A DNA stretch of 56,227 nucleotides from assembly GCA_964639215.1 (NCBI GenBank), contig CAZXCV010000008.1, positions 1 to 56,227 of the forward strand, given 5' to 3'. Numbering within the stretch: position 1 is the first letter of the stretch; each line of letters opens with the position of its first letter. This document shows, in pieces, positions 44,346-53,337 of the stretch. A program made the translations under genes and the position numbers. Origin of the DNA: UBA6120 sp964639215. Its GTDB lineage: Bacteria; Bacillota_I; Bacilli_A; RFN20; CAG-826. The notes under the pieces were generated by a model that had not been told where the DNA came from, did no database searches, and worked only from the letters and a program-made list of their open reading frames with translations.

Positions 44346-44375
44346 GATACCGGGCAAATTGCTTTGCCCGGTATC
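44346..44375 (-). other. Intercistronic hairpin between malE and malF
   Basis: A 13-bp GC-rich stem GATACCGGGCAAA/TTTGCCCGGTATC with a 4-base loop. No T-run follows, so it is not a plain terminator. Probably protects the malE message or lowers malF expression. Confidence 0.75.
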
Positions 44376-44406
44376 TAGTTGTAATTATAATGTTGTGCTC
44401 AACTAA

Positions 44407-45615
44407 TTAAGAGGCTGTTGCAGTCGCAGTGATTTGAGAAACCATGGCATCAAGTGCCGATTGAATCGTTGGGGTTTCCACTGGTAACGAGTTGTTAATC
44501 ATCGCATTGGAGAAGGCACCCATTGGTGTCCAATAAGCACCACCAACAGCGGTTGATTGTAACACGCCAAATGGTGCTTGCGCGGCTAATCCCGCAAGAG
44601 CGACGTTTGTCGCTAATTCATCAGACGCTCCGGCGACTAAGTTCGAGGGTCCAAGACCACGAACGAGTGCGCGTTCGAGTTGATTTTGTTCATTGGTAAT
44701 GAATTCGGCAAAAGCGTGAGCAACGGTTGGATGATCGGTGAAGGCATTGACGCCAACGAGTTTGGCACCGACAAAGGAACCGAGCTGTTGTTGCACATTA
44801 TTGCCATTGGTGAACGTTGGAAGTTTCGTCGCGGCATAACCAGCTCCTAAAGCGGCGCTAATTGCAGTCGCACTCCAAGTGCCTGTGACAGCAGCAACGA
44901 TCGTACCTTCTTCAAATAATTGGCCGATGTCACCACCGGTAATGATTTTTTCAGTGCCATAAGCATTCCACATACCTTGGGCCGAAGCTACACCAGCGGC
45001 ATTATTCCAGTCGCAAGTTTGGGTCGTGCCATCATAAGCGATGTTGCCGGTATTTAAGAACCAAGCAGCTGATTGCCAGCCACCAGAGGCATCAAAGTGG
45101 ATTGTCTTGTTAAGCGTTGTCGCTTTGGCAATTAGGGCATCCATGGTTGCTACGTCAGTTTCGGTTAAAACCGATTTGTTGTAGAAAAGGAAGAAGCCAT
45201 TGTCAGCCGTTTCGGGATAGGCATATAGTTTTCCCGCACGTTTGGCGGCATCGACAGCCCATTCGACGTCACGGGCTTCGACAGCAGCCTTGAATTGTTC
45301 GACTTCGGCTAAAGCACCAGCGAGAATGAGATCGGTCAATTGATCATCTGGGAAGGCGAAGACATCAGCACCGGCCTCAACATCAAGTGTTAAAGTACCT
45401 TTTAAATCTGGTTCTTCAACAACGCCAAGATCCCAAGTGATATCCCATTCAGGATGGAGTTCTTCAAAATCGGCGGCCATTTCAGCTAGTAATGTTTGTT
45501 CAGCTAATGGTTGCCAAACTTTTAATGTCACGGTCGTTGGACCTTGTGACCCGCAGCCAGCGACAGCGCCCATGACGATGCCAGCAGCTACTACAAGAGA
45601 GAATTTTTTCAACAT
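44407..45615 (-). CDS. malE: Maltodextrin-binding lipoprotein MalE
   Basis: 402 aa. Signal peptide with lipobox AVAGC (Cys21). Family 1 solute-binding fold: LKVWQPLAEQTLL, DVFAFPDDQLTDL, DNGFFLFYNKSVL, AVTGTWSA, AHAFAEFITNEQNQ. It captures maltose or maltodextrin outside the membrane. First gene of the transport operon with its own promoter. Confidence 0.95.
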   Translation of the reverse strand: MLKKFSLVVAAGIVMGAVAGCGSQGPTTVTLKVWQPLAEQTLLAEMAADFEELHPEWDITWDLGVVEEPDLKGTLTLDVEAGADVFAFPDDQLTDLILAGALAEVEQFKAAVEARDVEWAVDAAKRAGKLYAYPETADNGFFLFYNKSVLTETDVATMDALIAKATTLNKTIHFDASGGWQSAAWFLNTGNIAYDGTTQTCDWNNAAGVASAQGMWNAYGTEKIITGGDIGQLFEEGTIVAAVTGTWSATAISAALGAGYAATKLPTFTNGNNVQQQLGSFVGAKLVGVNAFTDHPTVAHAFAEFITNEQNQLERALVRGLGPSNLVAGASDELATNVALAGLAAQAPFGVLQSTAVGGAYWTPMGAFSNAMINNSLPVETPTIQSALDAMVSQITATATAS

Positions 45616-45703
45616 GAAATTCGTTTGCTCCTTTCAGTTTCGTTCAGTAGATTAAGTAACAATTGGCGTTTCATCTAGATACGCACACGTCAAATCTCTG
45701 TAG

Positions 45704-45713
45704 ACGAATTCGT
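45704..45713. promoter_or_regulatory. Palindrome at the malE transcription start (candidate operator)
   Basis: Perfect 10-base palindrome ACGAATTCGT about 14 bases downstream of the -10 box. A suitable place for a repressor, but the motif does not match the LacI-type mal operator I know. Confidence 0.4.
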
Positions 45714-45726
45714 GTTTACACTAGTT

Positions 45727-45754
45727 ATTATACTAACAAAATACAATTAGTAAA
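45727..45754 (-). promoter_or_regulatory. Promoter of the malE operon
   Basis: Minus strand TTTACT (45749-45754), 16-base spacer, perfect TATAAT (45727-45732). The predicted leader is about 100 bases with AAAGGAG before malE. Confidence 0.65.
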
Positions 45755-45814
45755 CAAAATAAGTTAAGCCCTTACATGCATAAATTAAAGATTTTATTAA
45801 TCTTATTATCTTTA

Positions 45815-45847
45815 GATAAAAAGGAGCGATTAACAAGTTTCGCTCCT
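45815..45847 (-). terminator. Terminator of the malL-regulator-malK transcript
   Basis: Stem AGGAGCGA/TCGCTCCT (45822-45829 with 45840-45847), then TTTTTATC on the minus strand, 27 bases after malK. It separates the two mal transcripts. Confidence 0.88.
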
Positions 45848-45873
45848 ATTTCATTAGTCAGATAATTTTGAAA

Positions 45874-46971
45874 TTAAATAATGACGTTCGTCGTTTCTTT
45901 ATCAAAGATGTGGCATTTGTCAAGATTGAAGAAAATTTTGATTTTATCGCCGATAAAGTGCGGCTTAATCGCTTGAACTTTACTGACGATGTTGGCATTA
46001 GCCAAATCTGAGTGGAGAATGTATTCGTGGCCAAGTAATTCAGCGACTTTTATCTCAACATTAAAGCCGGCATCGGGAAATTTTGTAGCTAAATCAGGAT
46101 CATCACCACGAACATCTTCGGGTCGAATGCCAAAGACGACATCTTTGCCTTCGTATTCCTTCAAGCTCTTTTGGTATTTTTCCGGTAGTTCGAATTTTGT
46201 TTTATCGTTAAAGATAATGGAACCCTTGCTGTATTTACCATCGACTAAGTTCATTGCTGGAGATCCGATGAATGAGGCGACAAATAAATTGGCGGGATTG
46301 TGATAAATATCAATTGGGGCACCAATTTGCTGGATATAGCCACCTTTCATCACGACGATGCGCGTCGCCATCGTCATCGCTTCGGTTTGATCGTGGGTGA
46401 CATAAATCGTCGTCGCGTTTAACCGTTCATGCAGTCGAATGATTTCCGCCCGCATTTGTACCCGGAGTTTTGCATCAAGATTACTGAGTGGTTCGTCCAT
46501 CAAGAAAACTTTGGCATGGCGCACAATCGCTCGTCCGAGGGCGACGCGTTGCCGTTGACCACCCGAGAGTGCTTTGGGTTTTCGATCGAGAAATTGTTCG
46601 ATTTCCAAAATTCGAGCAGCTTCATGAACACGTTCATTAATTTCGGCCTTTGGCATATGACGGATTTTAAGACCAAATGCCATATTGTCATAAACGGACA
46701 TATGCGGATATAGTGCATAGCTTTGGAACACCATCGCGATGTCGCGATCTTTCGGTGTGACATCATTCATTAAGCGACCATCAATAAATAGTTCGCCTGA
46801 GGAAATGTCTTCGAGCCCAGCAATCATCCGTAATGTCGTGGATTTACCACAACCAGATGGACCAACGAAAACGACGAATTCGCGATCTTTGATTTCTAAA
46901 TTGAAATCGAAGACGGCTTGGACATTGTTGTCATAAATCTTATTGATATTTTTTAGTAATACATCTGCCAT
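45874..46971 (-). CDS. malK: Sugar ABC transporter ATPase (MalK/MsmX type)
   Basis: 365 aa. Walker A GPSGCGKST at 37-45, LSGGQRQRVALGRAI, VFLMDEPLSNLDAKLR, THDQTEAMTMA, and a C-terminal OB-type regulatory part (VFGIRPEDVRGDDP). It energises MalFG. Apart from malFG and in the other transcript, so it could also serve other sugar transporters, as MsmX does. Confidence 0.96.
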   Translation of the reverse strand: MADVLLKNINKIYDNNVQAVFDFNLEIKDREFVVFVGPSGCGKSTTLRMIAGLEDISSGELFIDGRLMNDVTPKDRDIAMVFQSYALYPHMSVYDNMAFGLKIRHMPKAEINERVHEAARILEIEQFLDRKPKALSGGQRQRVALGRAIVRHAKVFLMDEPLSNLDAKLRVQMRAEIIRLHERLNATTIYVTHDQTEAMTMATRIVVMKGGYIQQIGAPIDIYHNPANLFVASFIGSPAMNLVDGKYSKGSIIFNDKTKFELPEKYQKSLKEYEGKDVVFGIRPEDVRGDDPDLATKFPDAGFNVEIKVAELLGHEYILHSDLANANIVSKVQAIKPHFIGDKIKIFFNLDKCHIFDKETTNVII

Positions 46972-47039
46972 ATATGTTTACCTCGCTAGCAATAATATAA
47001 CACACTAAACAAAGATGTATTTATGCACTCTGCACAAAT

Positions 47040-47605
47040 TTACATATTGATGACTTTATTGACCATTTTAAAATATAACGCATGATGGTAATCGCGAATA
47101 TCAAGAGATGTTTTTTCGATGAACTTTGCGAGGCGATAATTGAATGTATTCCGGTGAACATATAGCTTTTTTGAAGCGCGCGTTGCATTAAGCCCGCTCT
47201 CAATGAAGACGAGGGCAGTTACCATCAATTCATGAGGAATTTCTCTAAATTGCTGTTTTATTAAAGCAATTAAGCTACGGTCTGACGCAAGGAGACGCTC
47301 CAAGACGAGATCACCTAAATGCATGCATGTTTGCCGGTGATATTTATGAGCTAATTCGAGCGCTTGTTCGGCAAGTTCATCAACTTTATGAGTGATGATC
47401 GTTGTGATGACGACACCTAAGTCGCTATTAAATAACGGCAATAAAACAATTAGGGTATCAAAGAAATCGCTATCAGCGATAATGTAACCACGATGATGGT
47501 CAAGCACGACGAGTTGATAGTCACGATTGTACGTCGCCCCATCAGTTGTTCAAGTGCTTGTTTATTAATCGTTTGGCTCGCAATGAATAAAAAGAATTTT
47601 TCCAT
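47040..47605 (-). pseudogene. PucR/CdaR-type helix-turn-helix regulator, frameshifted
   Basis: An intact C-terminal reading frame (47040-47507) ends in a PucR-type HTH, ESGLNATRASKKLYVHRNTFNYRLAKF. The matching N-terminus is in another frame: ATG at 47605 overlapping the malL stop (TGATG), coding MEKFFLFIASQTINKQALEQ. The total is 566 bases, one short of a whole number of codons. One extra G in the GGGG run near 47541-47544 would join them into about 188 aa (..QLMGATYNRDYQLVVLDHH..). So this is either a recent inactivation, a programmed shift, or a sequencing error. Probably the mal regulator by position. Confidence 0.8.
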
Positions 47606-49317
47606 CAGCGCAAACTACCAGGATCAAGTTCGATTAAATATGATTCAAACGGACGTAATAATAATGATAAGCCACGTTTTTCCATGGTCGCGTAATTATG
47701 AAGTAAAATACGGCGCATGCGATATGAAAGTTTATAGGAGACTTCATACGACCGGAAGTTACTAATGACAAGTAATGGTGTTGCCCCACGATGCAAATAG
47801 CTAAAGACATCGGGATGGTCAGCTTCAACTAGTTCAAATAGTCCTTCAAGTACTGCGTTAGTAATCGCCACTTCTTTTCTTAAAGCAATCGCTTTCTTAT
47901 AAAAATTTAAAATCGACTGGGGATCATTTTCTTGGGTCTTCACATTGACAAATTTATAATTTCCATTGATTTTTTGCGTTGGGGTTCCCGTTGAGAAACC
48001 GGCATTTTCTTGATCATTCCATTGCATCGGCGTGCGGGCATTGACGCGCGAGGTACGCCTTAAAAATCGTAAGATTTGTTCTTCGTTGAGACGGTTACTC
48101 GCCTTACGAGCATAATTTAAGGCCGATACATCTTTAAAGTCAGTAATACGCGTGTAATCGACGTTACTCATCCCGATTTCTTCGCCATTATATAAAAATG
48201 GCGTTCCATACATAAATAGCAAGGTTGTCAAAAGCATTTTCGCTGATTCATTGCGATAGCGAACACTACCATATTGCGAAACAACACGGGGGTGATCATG
48301 ATTGCCCCAATAAATCGGTAACCAGGCTTTACCAAGGCAGGCATCGTACCATTTTTTAAATAATTGCTTCAAATTGAGCACATTCGTCACAATTTGATAA
48401 TCAAGTTTTTCTTCACTGCCATAAGCACCATTTTCCCAACATGTGTCAAAATTAAACACCATGTTTAGGGCACCATCACGATAATTGCTGTATTTGAGAG
48501 CATCGTCGGTTGAAGCAGCGCCACCAACCTCACCAATCGTCATAATGCGGGGGTATCGAATTAAAACTTGTTCTTTAAATTCTTTTAGATAATCAAATAG
48601 TCGTGGGATTGATGAGAACTTTGTGTAATCAAGCGTATAACCTTCGACATTAGCCTTTTGAGGTGAATCGCTAAAAGAGCGATCTTTGGCCAAATGGGCA
48701 ATTGCATCGAGGCGAAAACCATCGACACCGAGGTCAAGCCAAAATTTGGCGATTTGATAAATTTCTTGTCTTAATTGTGCATTTTCCCAATCGAGATCCG
48801 GCATTTTCTTTGAAAAAATGTGCATGTAGTATTGCTTTGCGCTTTCATCATATGTCCACGCTGATTCCGAGAAAAAACTTCCCCAGTTATTGGGTGGCAT
48901 CATCGTGCCATATTCATCGTATTTCGGATCTTTCCAAATATAGTAGAGTCGTTGTTTCGAGTAGCGGTTTTTTCGCGCTTCAATAAACCATTGATGTTCG
49001 TCACTTGTATGATTCAACACGAAATCAATAATAATTTTGATCCCTCGGGCATGGGCTTCCTTGACCAGTTGTTTAAAATCTTCATTTGTGCCATAACTCG
49101 GATCAACCGAGGCATAATCAGCGACATCATAGCCATAATCGTCCATCGGCGAGTTGAAAAATGGACATATCCATAACAAATTAACACCCAGATCAGCTAG
49201 GTAATCGAGTTTTGCAATGATTCCAGGAAGATCGCCAATCCCATCACCATTACTATCATAAAATGTACGTGGATAAATCTCGTATCCAATGGCCTCTTGC
49301 CACCACACTCGTTTCAT
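47605..49317 (-). CDS. malL: Alpha-glucosidase / oligo-1,6-glucosidase (GH13)
   Basis: 570 aa, no signal peptide, cytoplasmic. WWQEAIGYEIYPRTFYDSNGDGIGDLPGI, DFVLNHTSDEHQWF, GFRLDAIAHLAKD (nucleophile), IGEVGG (Glu), WGNHDHPR (Asp), typical of GH13 subfamily 31. It splits imported maltodextrins or isomaltose to glucose. Ten bases after the Nudix gene; its TGA overlaps the regulator ATG. Confidence 0.95.
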   Translation of the reverse strand: MKRVWWQEAIGYEIYPRTFYDSNGDGIGDLPGIIAKLDYLADLGVNLLWICPFFNSPMDDYGYDVADYASVDPSYGTNEDFKQLVKEAHARGIKIIIDFVLNHTSDEHQWFIEARKNRYSKQRLYYIWKDPKYDEYGTMMPPNNWGSFFSESAWTYDESAKQYYMHIFSKKMPDLDWENAQLRQEIYQIAKFWLDLGVDGFRLDAIAHLAKDRSFSDSPQKANVEGYTLDYTKFSSIPRLFDYLKEFKEQVLIRYPRIMTIGEVGGAASTDDALKYSNYRDGALNMVFNFDTCWENGAYGSEEKLDYQIVTNVLNLKQLFKKWYDACLGKAWLPIYWGNHDHPRVVSQYGSVRYRNESAKMLLTTLLFMYGTPFLYNGEEIGMSNVDYTRITDFKDVSALNYARKASNRLNEEQILRFLRRTSRVNARTPMQWNDQENAGFSTGTPTQKINGNYKFVNVKTQENDPQSILNFYKKAIALRKEVAITNAVLEGLFELVEADHPDVFSYLHRGATPLLVISNFRSYEVSYKLSYRMRRILLHNYATMEKRGLSLLLRPFESYLIELDPGSLR

Positions 49318-49326
49318 ATATACCTC

Positions 49327-49932
49327 CTAATCAAAGAGCACGTGACCGTCACGTGCCGCCCTGATTATCTTAATCACTTCTTCACGGTTGACTTTTCTTG
49401 AAATCGGTGGGAGATCGTCAAGTGAAAAATACCCCACGTCGGTCGTCTCATGTTCATGGGCGACAAGGGGCTCGATAACCTCACCCCTAAAGATAATCAT
49501 GTATTCAGGAATTGCGAGCGGTCCCTTGATTGGCGTCCGATTTAAGACGCCAACAAGCTTTGTTATCTTCACGTGGGCTCCTGCTTCCTGGAGGCATTCT
49601 TTTACTGCGGCTTCAGCGGGACTTTCATAAAGATCGCACCAACCTCCAGGTAATGAATAAGCGCCATCTTTTGCTTCTTTGACAAAGAGTACCTGAGTTT
49701 TATCATTAATAACTACTGTACGGACACTGACGTTCGGGGTCGGATAAACGTCACGATCAAACATGCTCGGGCGATCATATTTAATATCGACAAACTGTTC
49801 GAGCATCGACAGTGTCAATTGGTTGATCTCTTGATAATTTGCCAAAGCATAAGGATCAGTTGAATATGTCAATCCAATTTTGGCAATACTATGAACTTTC
49901 AGAAGAAAGTCATAAAAATTCAGTGATTTCAT
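49327..49932 (-). CDS. Nudix hydrolase with N-terminal helical domain
   Basis: 201 aa. N-terminal ~65 residues look like the Nudix N-terminal helical domain (LLKVHSIAKIGLTYSTDPYA). Nudix box 97-119, G-x5-E-x7-K-E-C-L-Q-E-A-G-A: the usual Arg is Lys111 and the first Glu of the EE pair is Gln115, so activity could be altered. ADP-ribose or NDP-sugar hydrolysis is typical. No ribosome site precedes the ATG, because a -10 box lies six bases upstream (leaderless candidate). Confidence 0.88.
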   Translation of the reverse strand: MKSLNFYDFLLKVHSIAKIGLTYSTDPYALANYQEINQLTLSMLEQFVDIKYDRPSMFDRDVYPTPNVSVRTVVINDKTQVLFVKEAKDGAYSLPGGWCDLYESPAEAAVKECLQEAGAHVKITKLVGVLNRTPIKGPLAIPEYMIIFRGEVIEPLVAHEHETTDVGYFSLDDLPPISRKVNREEVIKIIRAARDGHVLFD

Positions 49933-49938
49933 ATGGAA

Positions 49939-49947
49939 ATTATACCA
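49939..49947 (-). promoter_or_regulatory. Extended -10 promoter giving a leaderless Nudix transcript
   Basis: Minus strand TGGTATAAT; the hexamer ends six bases before the ATG, so transcription would begin at about the A of the start codon. Confidence 0.55.
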
Positions 49948-50022
49948 AACTATTTGTGCAAGGCCTACAAATCAATGTTGAGGACATAAATAAAAAAATT
50001 CATATATAATATGAATCAATAG

Positions 50023-50028
50023 TATAAT
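50023..50028 (+). promoter_or_regulatory. Candidate -10 box of the nfeD-SPFH operon
   Basis: Perfect TATAAT 40 bases before the nfeD start; another at 50005-50010 lies in an ATTCATAT-ATA-ATATGAAT inverted repeat (49999-50017). No good -35 box is seen for either. Confidence 0.45.
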
Positions 50029-50068
50029 AAATAATAGTCGTCAACAGCGACGATGAAGGAGTTGCACT

Positions 50069-50536
50069 ATGATTATTACTAGCATATTTCAAAACCCGGC
50101 GATTGGTATATATTTTTGGGCCGGCGTCTTCATTTTAGCGCTCATTATTGAATTGATGGAACCACAGCTTGTGAGCATTTGGTTTTGTGGTGGCGCCCTT
50201 GTAGCTTTCATCCTCGCCTTATTCCGGGTGCCCATCTTAATCCAGGCAGGCGTCTTTATTGTCGTCAGTGCCATTTTGCTCATCCTCAGTTTTCGTTTCT
50301 TCCGTAAATCAATTCTCGATCGTCCAAAGATTCCCACAAATGCCGATGCAATGATTAATCAAGAAATATTGCTGCTATCCGATGTCGACCATGCGACAGT
50401 TGGCAGCGGACTCTATAAGGATGTCCAGTGGAAAGTCGTGGTCGATGACGATGTCAAGTTCACGAAAGATGAAATAGCCATTATCAAGGAAATCCGCGGT
50501 AATCGGCTCATCATAAAAAAGAAGGAAGGTAAATAG
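50069..50536 (+). CDS. NfeD family membrane protein
   Basis: 155 aa. Helices in the first 80 residues (ALIIELMEPQLVSIWFCGGALVAFILAL), then a small OB-fold domain (LYKDVQWKVVVDD...). This is the short NfeD type that pairs with a Band7/SPFH partner, as here. AAGGAG site. Role: membrane microdomain or stress scaffold. Confidence 0.93.
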   Translation: MIITSIFQNPAIGIYFWAGVFILALIIELMEPQLVSIWFCGGALVAFILALFRVPILIQAGVFIVVSAILLILSFRFFRKSILDRPKIPTNADAMINQEILLLSDVDHATVGSGLYKDVQWKVVVDDDVKFTKDEIAIIKEIRGNRLIIKKKEGK

Positions 50537-50539
50537 TTT

Positions 50540-51490
50540 ATGAATTTTGGTCTATTGTTAAGTTCCGTTGGCCCTGGTGCCATCATTGGCTGGGTGTTTC
50601 TCGGCATCATTCTCTTAGTCTTGTTGATTATTCTGATTCGCTCAATCGTCATCGTGAGTCAAGCGAGCACGGTCATCGTGCAACGCTTAGGCAAATACCA
50701 TCGCACGCTTGAAGCGGGCATTCATTTCGTTGTCCCGATTATCGACCGAGCTAGTAATCCAATTACACTCAAAGAACGCGTCTATGATTTCCCACCGCAA
50801 CCCGTCATCACCAAAGATAACGTCACGATGCAAATCGATACGGTTGTCTATTTCCAAGTGACCGATCCCAAGCTTTATACCTATGGGGTTGAACGACCAC
50901 TAAATGCGATGGAAAACCTGACTGCAACGACGTTACGTAACCTGATTGGTGATCTCGAACTCGATCAAACGTTAACTTCCCGCGACACCATCAATCATCA
51001 AATGTGGACAGTGCTCGATACCGCGACTGATTCCTGGGGCATTAAAGTTAATCGCGTTGAGTTAAAAAATATTTTGCCACCACGCGACATTCAAGAAGCA
51101 ATGGAAAAACAAATGCGCGCCGAACGACAAAAACGCGAAGCGATTCTTGAAGCCGAAGGTAAAAAGCAAGCCGCTATTTTAACCGCTCAAGGTGAAAAAG
51201 AAGCCGCGGTTTTACGCGCCGAAGCTGTCAAAATTAAAAAGATTACCGAAGCGGAAGGCGAAGCCGAAGCGCTCTTAACGGTTTATGAAGCTCAAGCCAA
51301 AGGCGTCCGCCTCATTAATGACGCACACCCGAATTCAGCCTTCTTAACATTAAAAGGATTTGAAGCACTGGAACGCGTCGCTAACGGCACAGCAACAAAA
51401 CTTATTATTCCCAGTGAAATCCAAAACGTCACCGGCTTACTCGCTTCGTTAAAAGAAGTGCTTGTCGATGATAAAAAACCGACGAAGTAA
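50540..51490 (+). CDS. SPFH/Band 7 (stomatin-like) protein
   Basis: 316 aa. One N-terminal helix, Band 7 domain (QASTVIVQRLGKYHRTLEAGIHFVVPIID), then a long Glu/Ala/Lys coiled coil (AERQKREAILEAEGKKQAAIL). Four bases after nfeD. Forms large membrane-bound oligomers in its family. Confidence 0.96.
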   Translation: MNFGLLLSSVGPGAIIGWVFLGIILLVLLIILIRSIVIVSQASTVIVQRLGKYHRTLEAGIHFVVPIIDRASNPITLKERVYDFPPQPVITKDNVTMQIDTVVYFQVTDPKLYTYGVERPLNAMENLTATTLRNLIGDLELDQTLTSRDTINHQMWTVLDTATDSWGIKVNRVELKNILPPRDIQEAMEKQMRAERQKREAILEAEGKKQAAILTAQGEKEAAVLRAEAVKIKKITEAEGEAEALLTVYEAQAKGVRLINDAHPNSAFLTLKGFEALERVANGTATKLIIPSEIQNVTGLLASLKEVLVDDKKPTK

Positions 51491-51510
51491 TTAGTTAATA
51501 ACTAATGTTT

Positions 51511-51541
51511 TTAAAGGGCGTGATGACACGCCCTTTTCTTT
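51511..51541 (+). terminator. Terminator of the nfeD-SPFH operon
   Basis: Ten-pair stem AAAGGGCGTG/CACGCCCTTT (51513-51522 with 51527-51536), then a run of T. It sits between convergent genes and ends at the glmS stop. Confidence 0.9.
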
Positions 51542-53323
51542 TTATTCAACCGTGACGGCTTTCGCCAAATTGCGCGGCTTATCGATGTTTGCGCCCCGTT
51601 TCAACGCCGTGTAATAGGCGAGATATTGAGCGACCATCACTTTTGAGAGAACCGAAAGTTTTACTGGTAAATCAGGAATGACAATCGCGTCTTGACCTTT
51701 GGCGAGTGATTGATTGGAAATGACAATCACATGAGCACCACGCGCAAGCACTTCTTGGAGGTTTGAACGAATTGGTAAAGCGGTTAATGGATCGCTGATG
51801 AAAATAATAACTGGCGTATCTTTATCGATTAAGGCAATTGGTCCATGTTTAAGTTCACCACCAGGCAAACCTTCAGAATGGATATATGTGATTTCTTTAA
51901 GTTTCAGTGATGCTTCTAGACTCACGTCATAGTCATAGCCACGTCCGAGGAAGAAAGCATCGTCTTTGGTGGCCAAAAAGTCAGCGATTTGCTGAAATTT
52001 ATCTTTCATCGTCATCACCTTTTTGAGCACTTCAATCACTTGATATAAATCGGTGATAATTAATTTGTCACTGACTAAGGCAGCGGCTAATAACGCCAAG
52101 ATTGTTACTTGAGCGACATAGGCCTTGGTTGAAGCGACGGCAATTTCAAGACCGGCAAAGAGCAATAATGTGAAGTCGGCCTCACGATCAAGGGTCGAAC
52201 TTTTAGAGTTCGTAATTGTTAATAAGGGATATTTATATTGCTTCACATTTTTAACGCAGTGAATGAGGTCGGCCGTTTCACCACTTTGTGACACAATCAC
52301 AAATAGCGGTGAATGACCATGCACGACTGGGTAATACGCCCATTCACTCGCGATAAATACACTAACTTTCTTACCAAGGGCTTCAAGGTAGCGTTTCCCA
52401 ATCAAGCAAGCATGGTAAGATGTCCCGCATGCAAGAAAGATAATATGATCGCTCATCTTAACCGCGTCGAGTAGCCGCGGATTAAATAAGTAATTCGTCC
52501 CATCGAAATAATTGTCAATCAGATGGCGAATGACATTATCGGCTTCTTCGATTTCCTTGAGCATGTAATGAGGATAACCTTCAAGGTTAATATCCTCGGA
52601 TTTTAAATCAGTTGCATGATAGGTAACACTTGCCAATGTTGTACCTGGCAAATCATAAACCACAACTTCATGTTGGCTGATGTACCCGTATTGTTGATCT
52701 TTCAGGGCATAAAACTGCTTGACATGATTGAGCATTGGTAAATAATCAGACGCTAAATAATTACTGTCCTCACGGTGACCAATTAGTAAAGGTGAATGAT
52801 TTTTTGCAAAATAAAGTTTCTCTTCATCGCCTTGACAAATAATGACGAGTGCATAACTTCCTTGAAGCATTTGCATCGTTTTCTTAATCGCCTTTAATAC
52901 ATCCTGACTTTCATTGAAGTTATGTTCGAGTAAATTAGCGATGACTTCCGTATCGGTTTCTGTTTGAAACACAAAGCCTTGTTCACTTAATAATTGATGG
53001 AGGGCACGATAGTTATCAATCACGCCATTATGAACAAGCGTGAAAGTCCCATGACCACTAATATGTGGATGAGCATTAATTTGGGTCGGAGCCCCATGGG
53101 TTGCCCAGCGCGTATGACCGATGCCAAGCGATGCATTGATTTCGAGAGGGACGAGTGTTTCGAGCAAGTGAACGCGACCAGGAATGCGGTAAATCAGTGG
53201 TGCTTCATCGTGGGAAAATGCCAAACCACTCGAATCGTAACCACGATACTCGAGTGTTTTTAATCCATCGATCAGATACTGCCGTAAATGTTTACAGCCG
53301 ACAGCGCCTACAATACCACACAT
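51542..53323 (-). CDS. glmS: Glutamine-fructose-6-phosphate aminotransferase
   Basis: 593 aa. N-terminal glutaminase with catalytic Cys2 (MCGIVGAVG, LEYRGYDSSG) and two SIS sugar-isomerase domains (ACGTSYHA, SQSGETADL, EGLPGGELKHGP), ending DKPRNLAKAVTVE. Makes glucosamine 6-phosphate. It follows glmM by 14 bases, so no room for the glmS ribozyme. Confidence 0.97.
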   Translation of the reverse strand: MCGIVGAVGCKHLRQYLIDGLKTLEYRGYDSSGLAFSHDEAPLIYRIPGRVHLLETLVPLEINASLGIGHTRWATHGAPTQINAHPHISGHGTFTLVHNGVIDNYRALHQLLSEQGFVFQTETDTEVIANLLEHNFNESQDVLKAIKKTMQMLQGSYALVIICQGDEEKLYFAKNHSPLLIGHREDSNYLASDYLPMLNHVKQFYALKDQQYGYISQHEVVVYDLPGTTLASVTYHATDLKSEDINLEGYPHYMLKEIEEADNVIRHLIDNYFDGTNYLFNPRLLDAVKMSDHIIFLACGTSYHACLIGKRYLEALGKKVSVFIASEWAYYPVVHGHSPLFVIVSQSGETADLIHCVKNVKQYKYPLLTITNSKSSTLDREADFTLLLFAGLEIAVASTKAYVAQVTILALLAAALVSDKLIITDLYQVIEVLKKVMTMKDKFQQIADFLATKDDAFFLGRGYDYDVSLEASLKLKEITYIHSEGLPGGELKHGPIALIDKDTPVIIFISDPLTALPIRSNLQEVLARGAHVIVISNQSLAKGQDAIVIPDLPVKLSVLSKVMVAQYLAYYTALKRGANIDKPRNLAKAVTVE

Positions 53324-53337
53324 CGTTACTTGCTCCT

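Noticed and set aside
53324..53337. glmS ribozyme or riboswitch
   Set aside because: Only 14 bases separate glmM from glmS, far too short.
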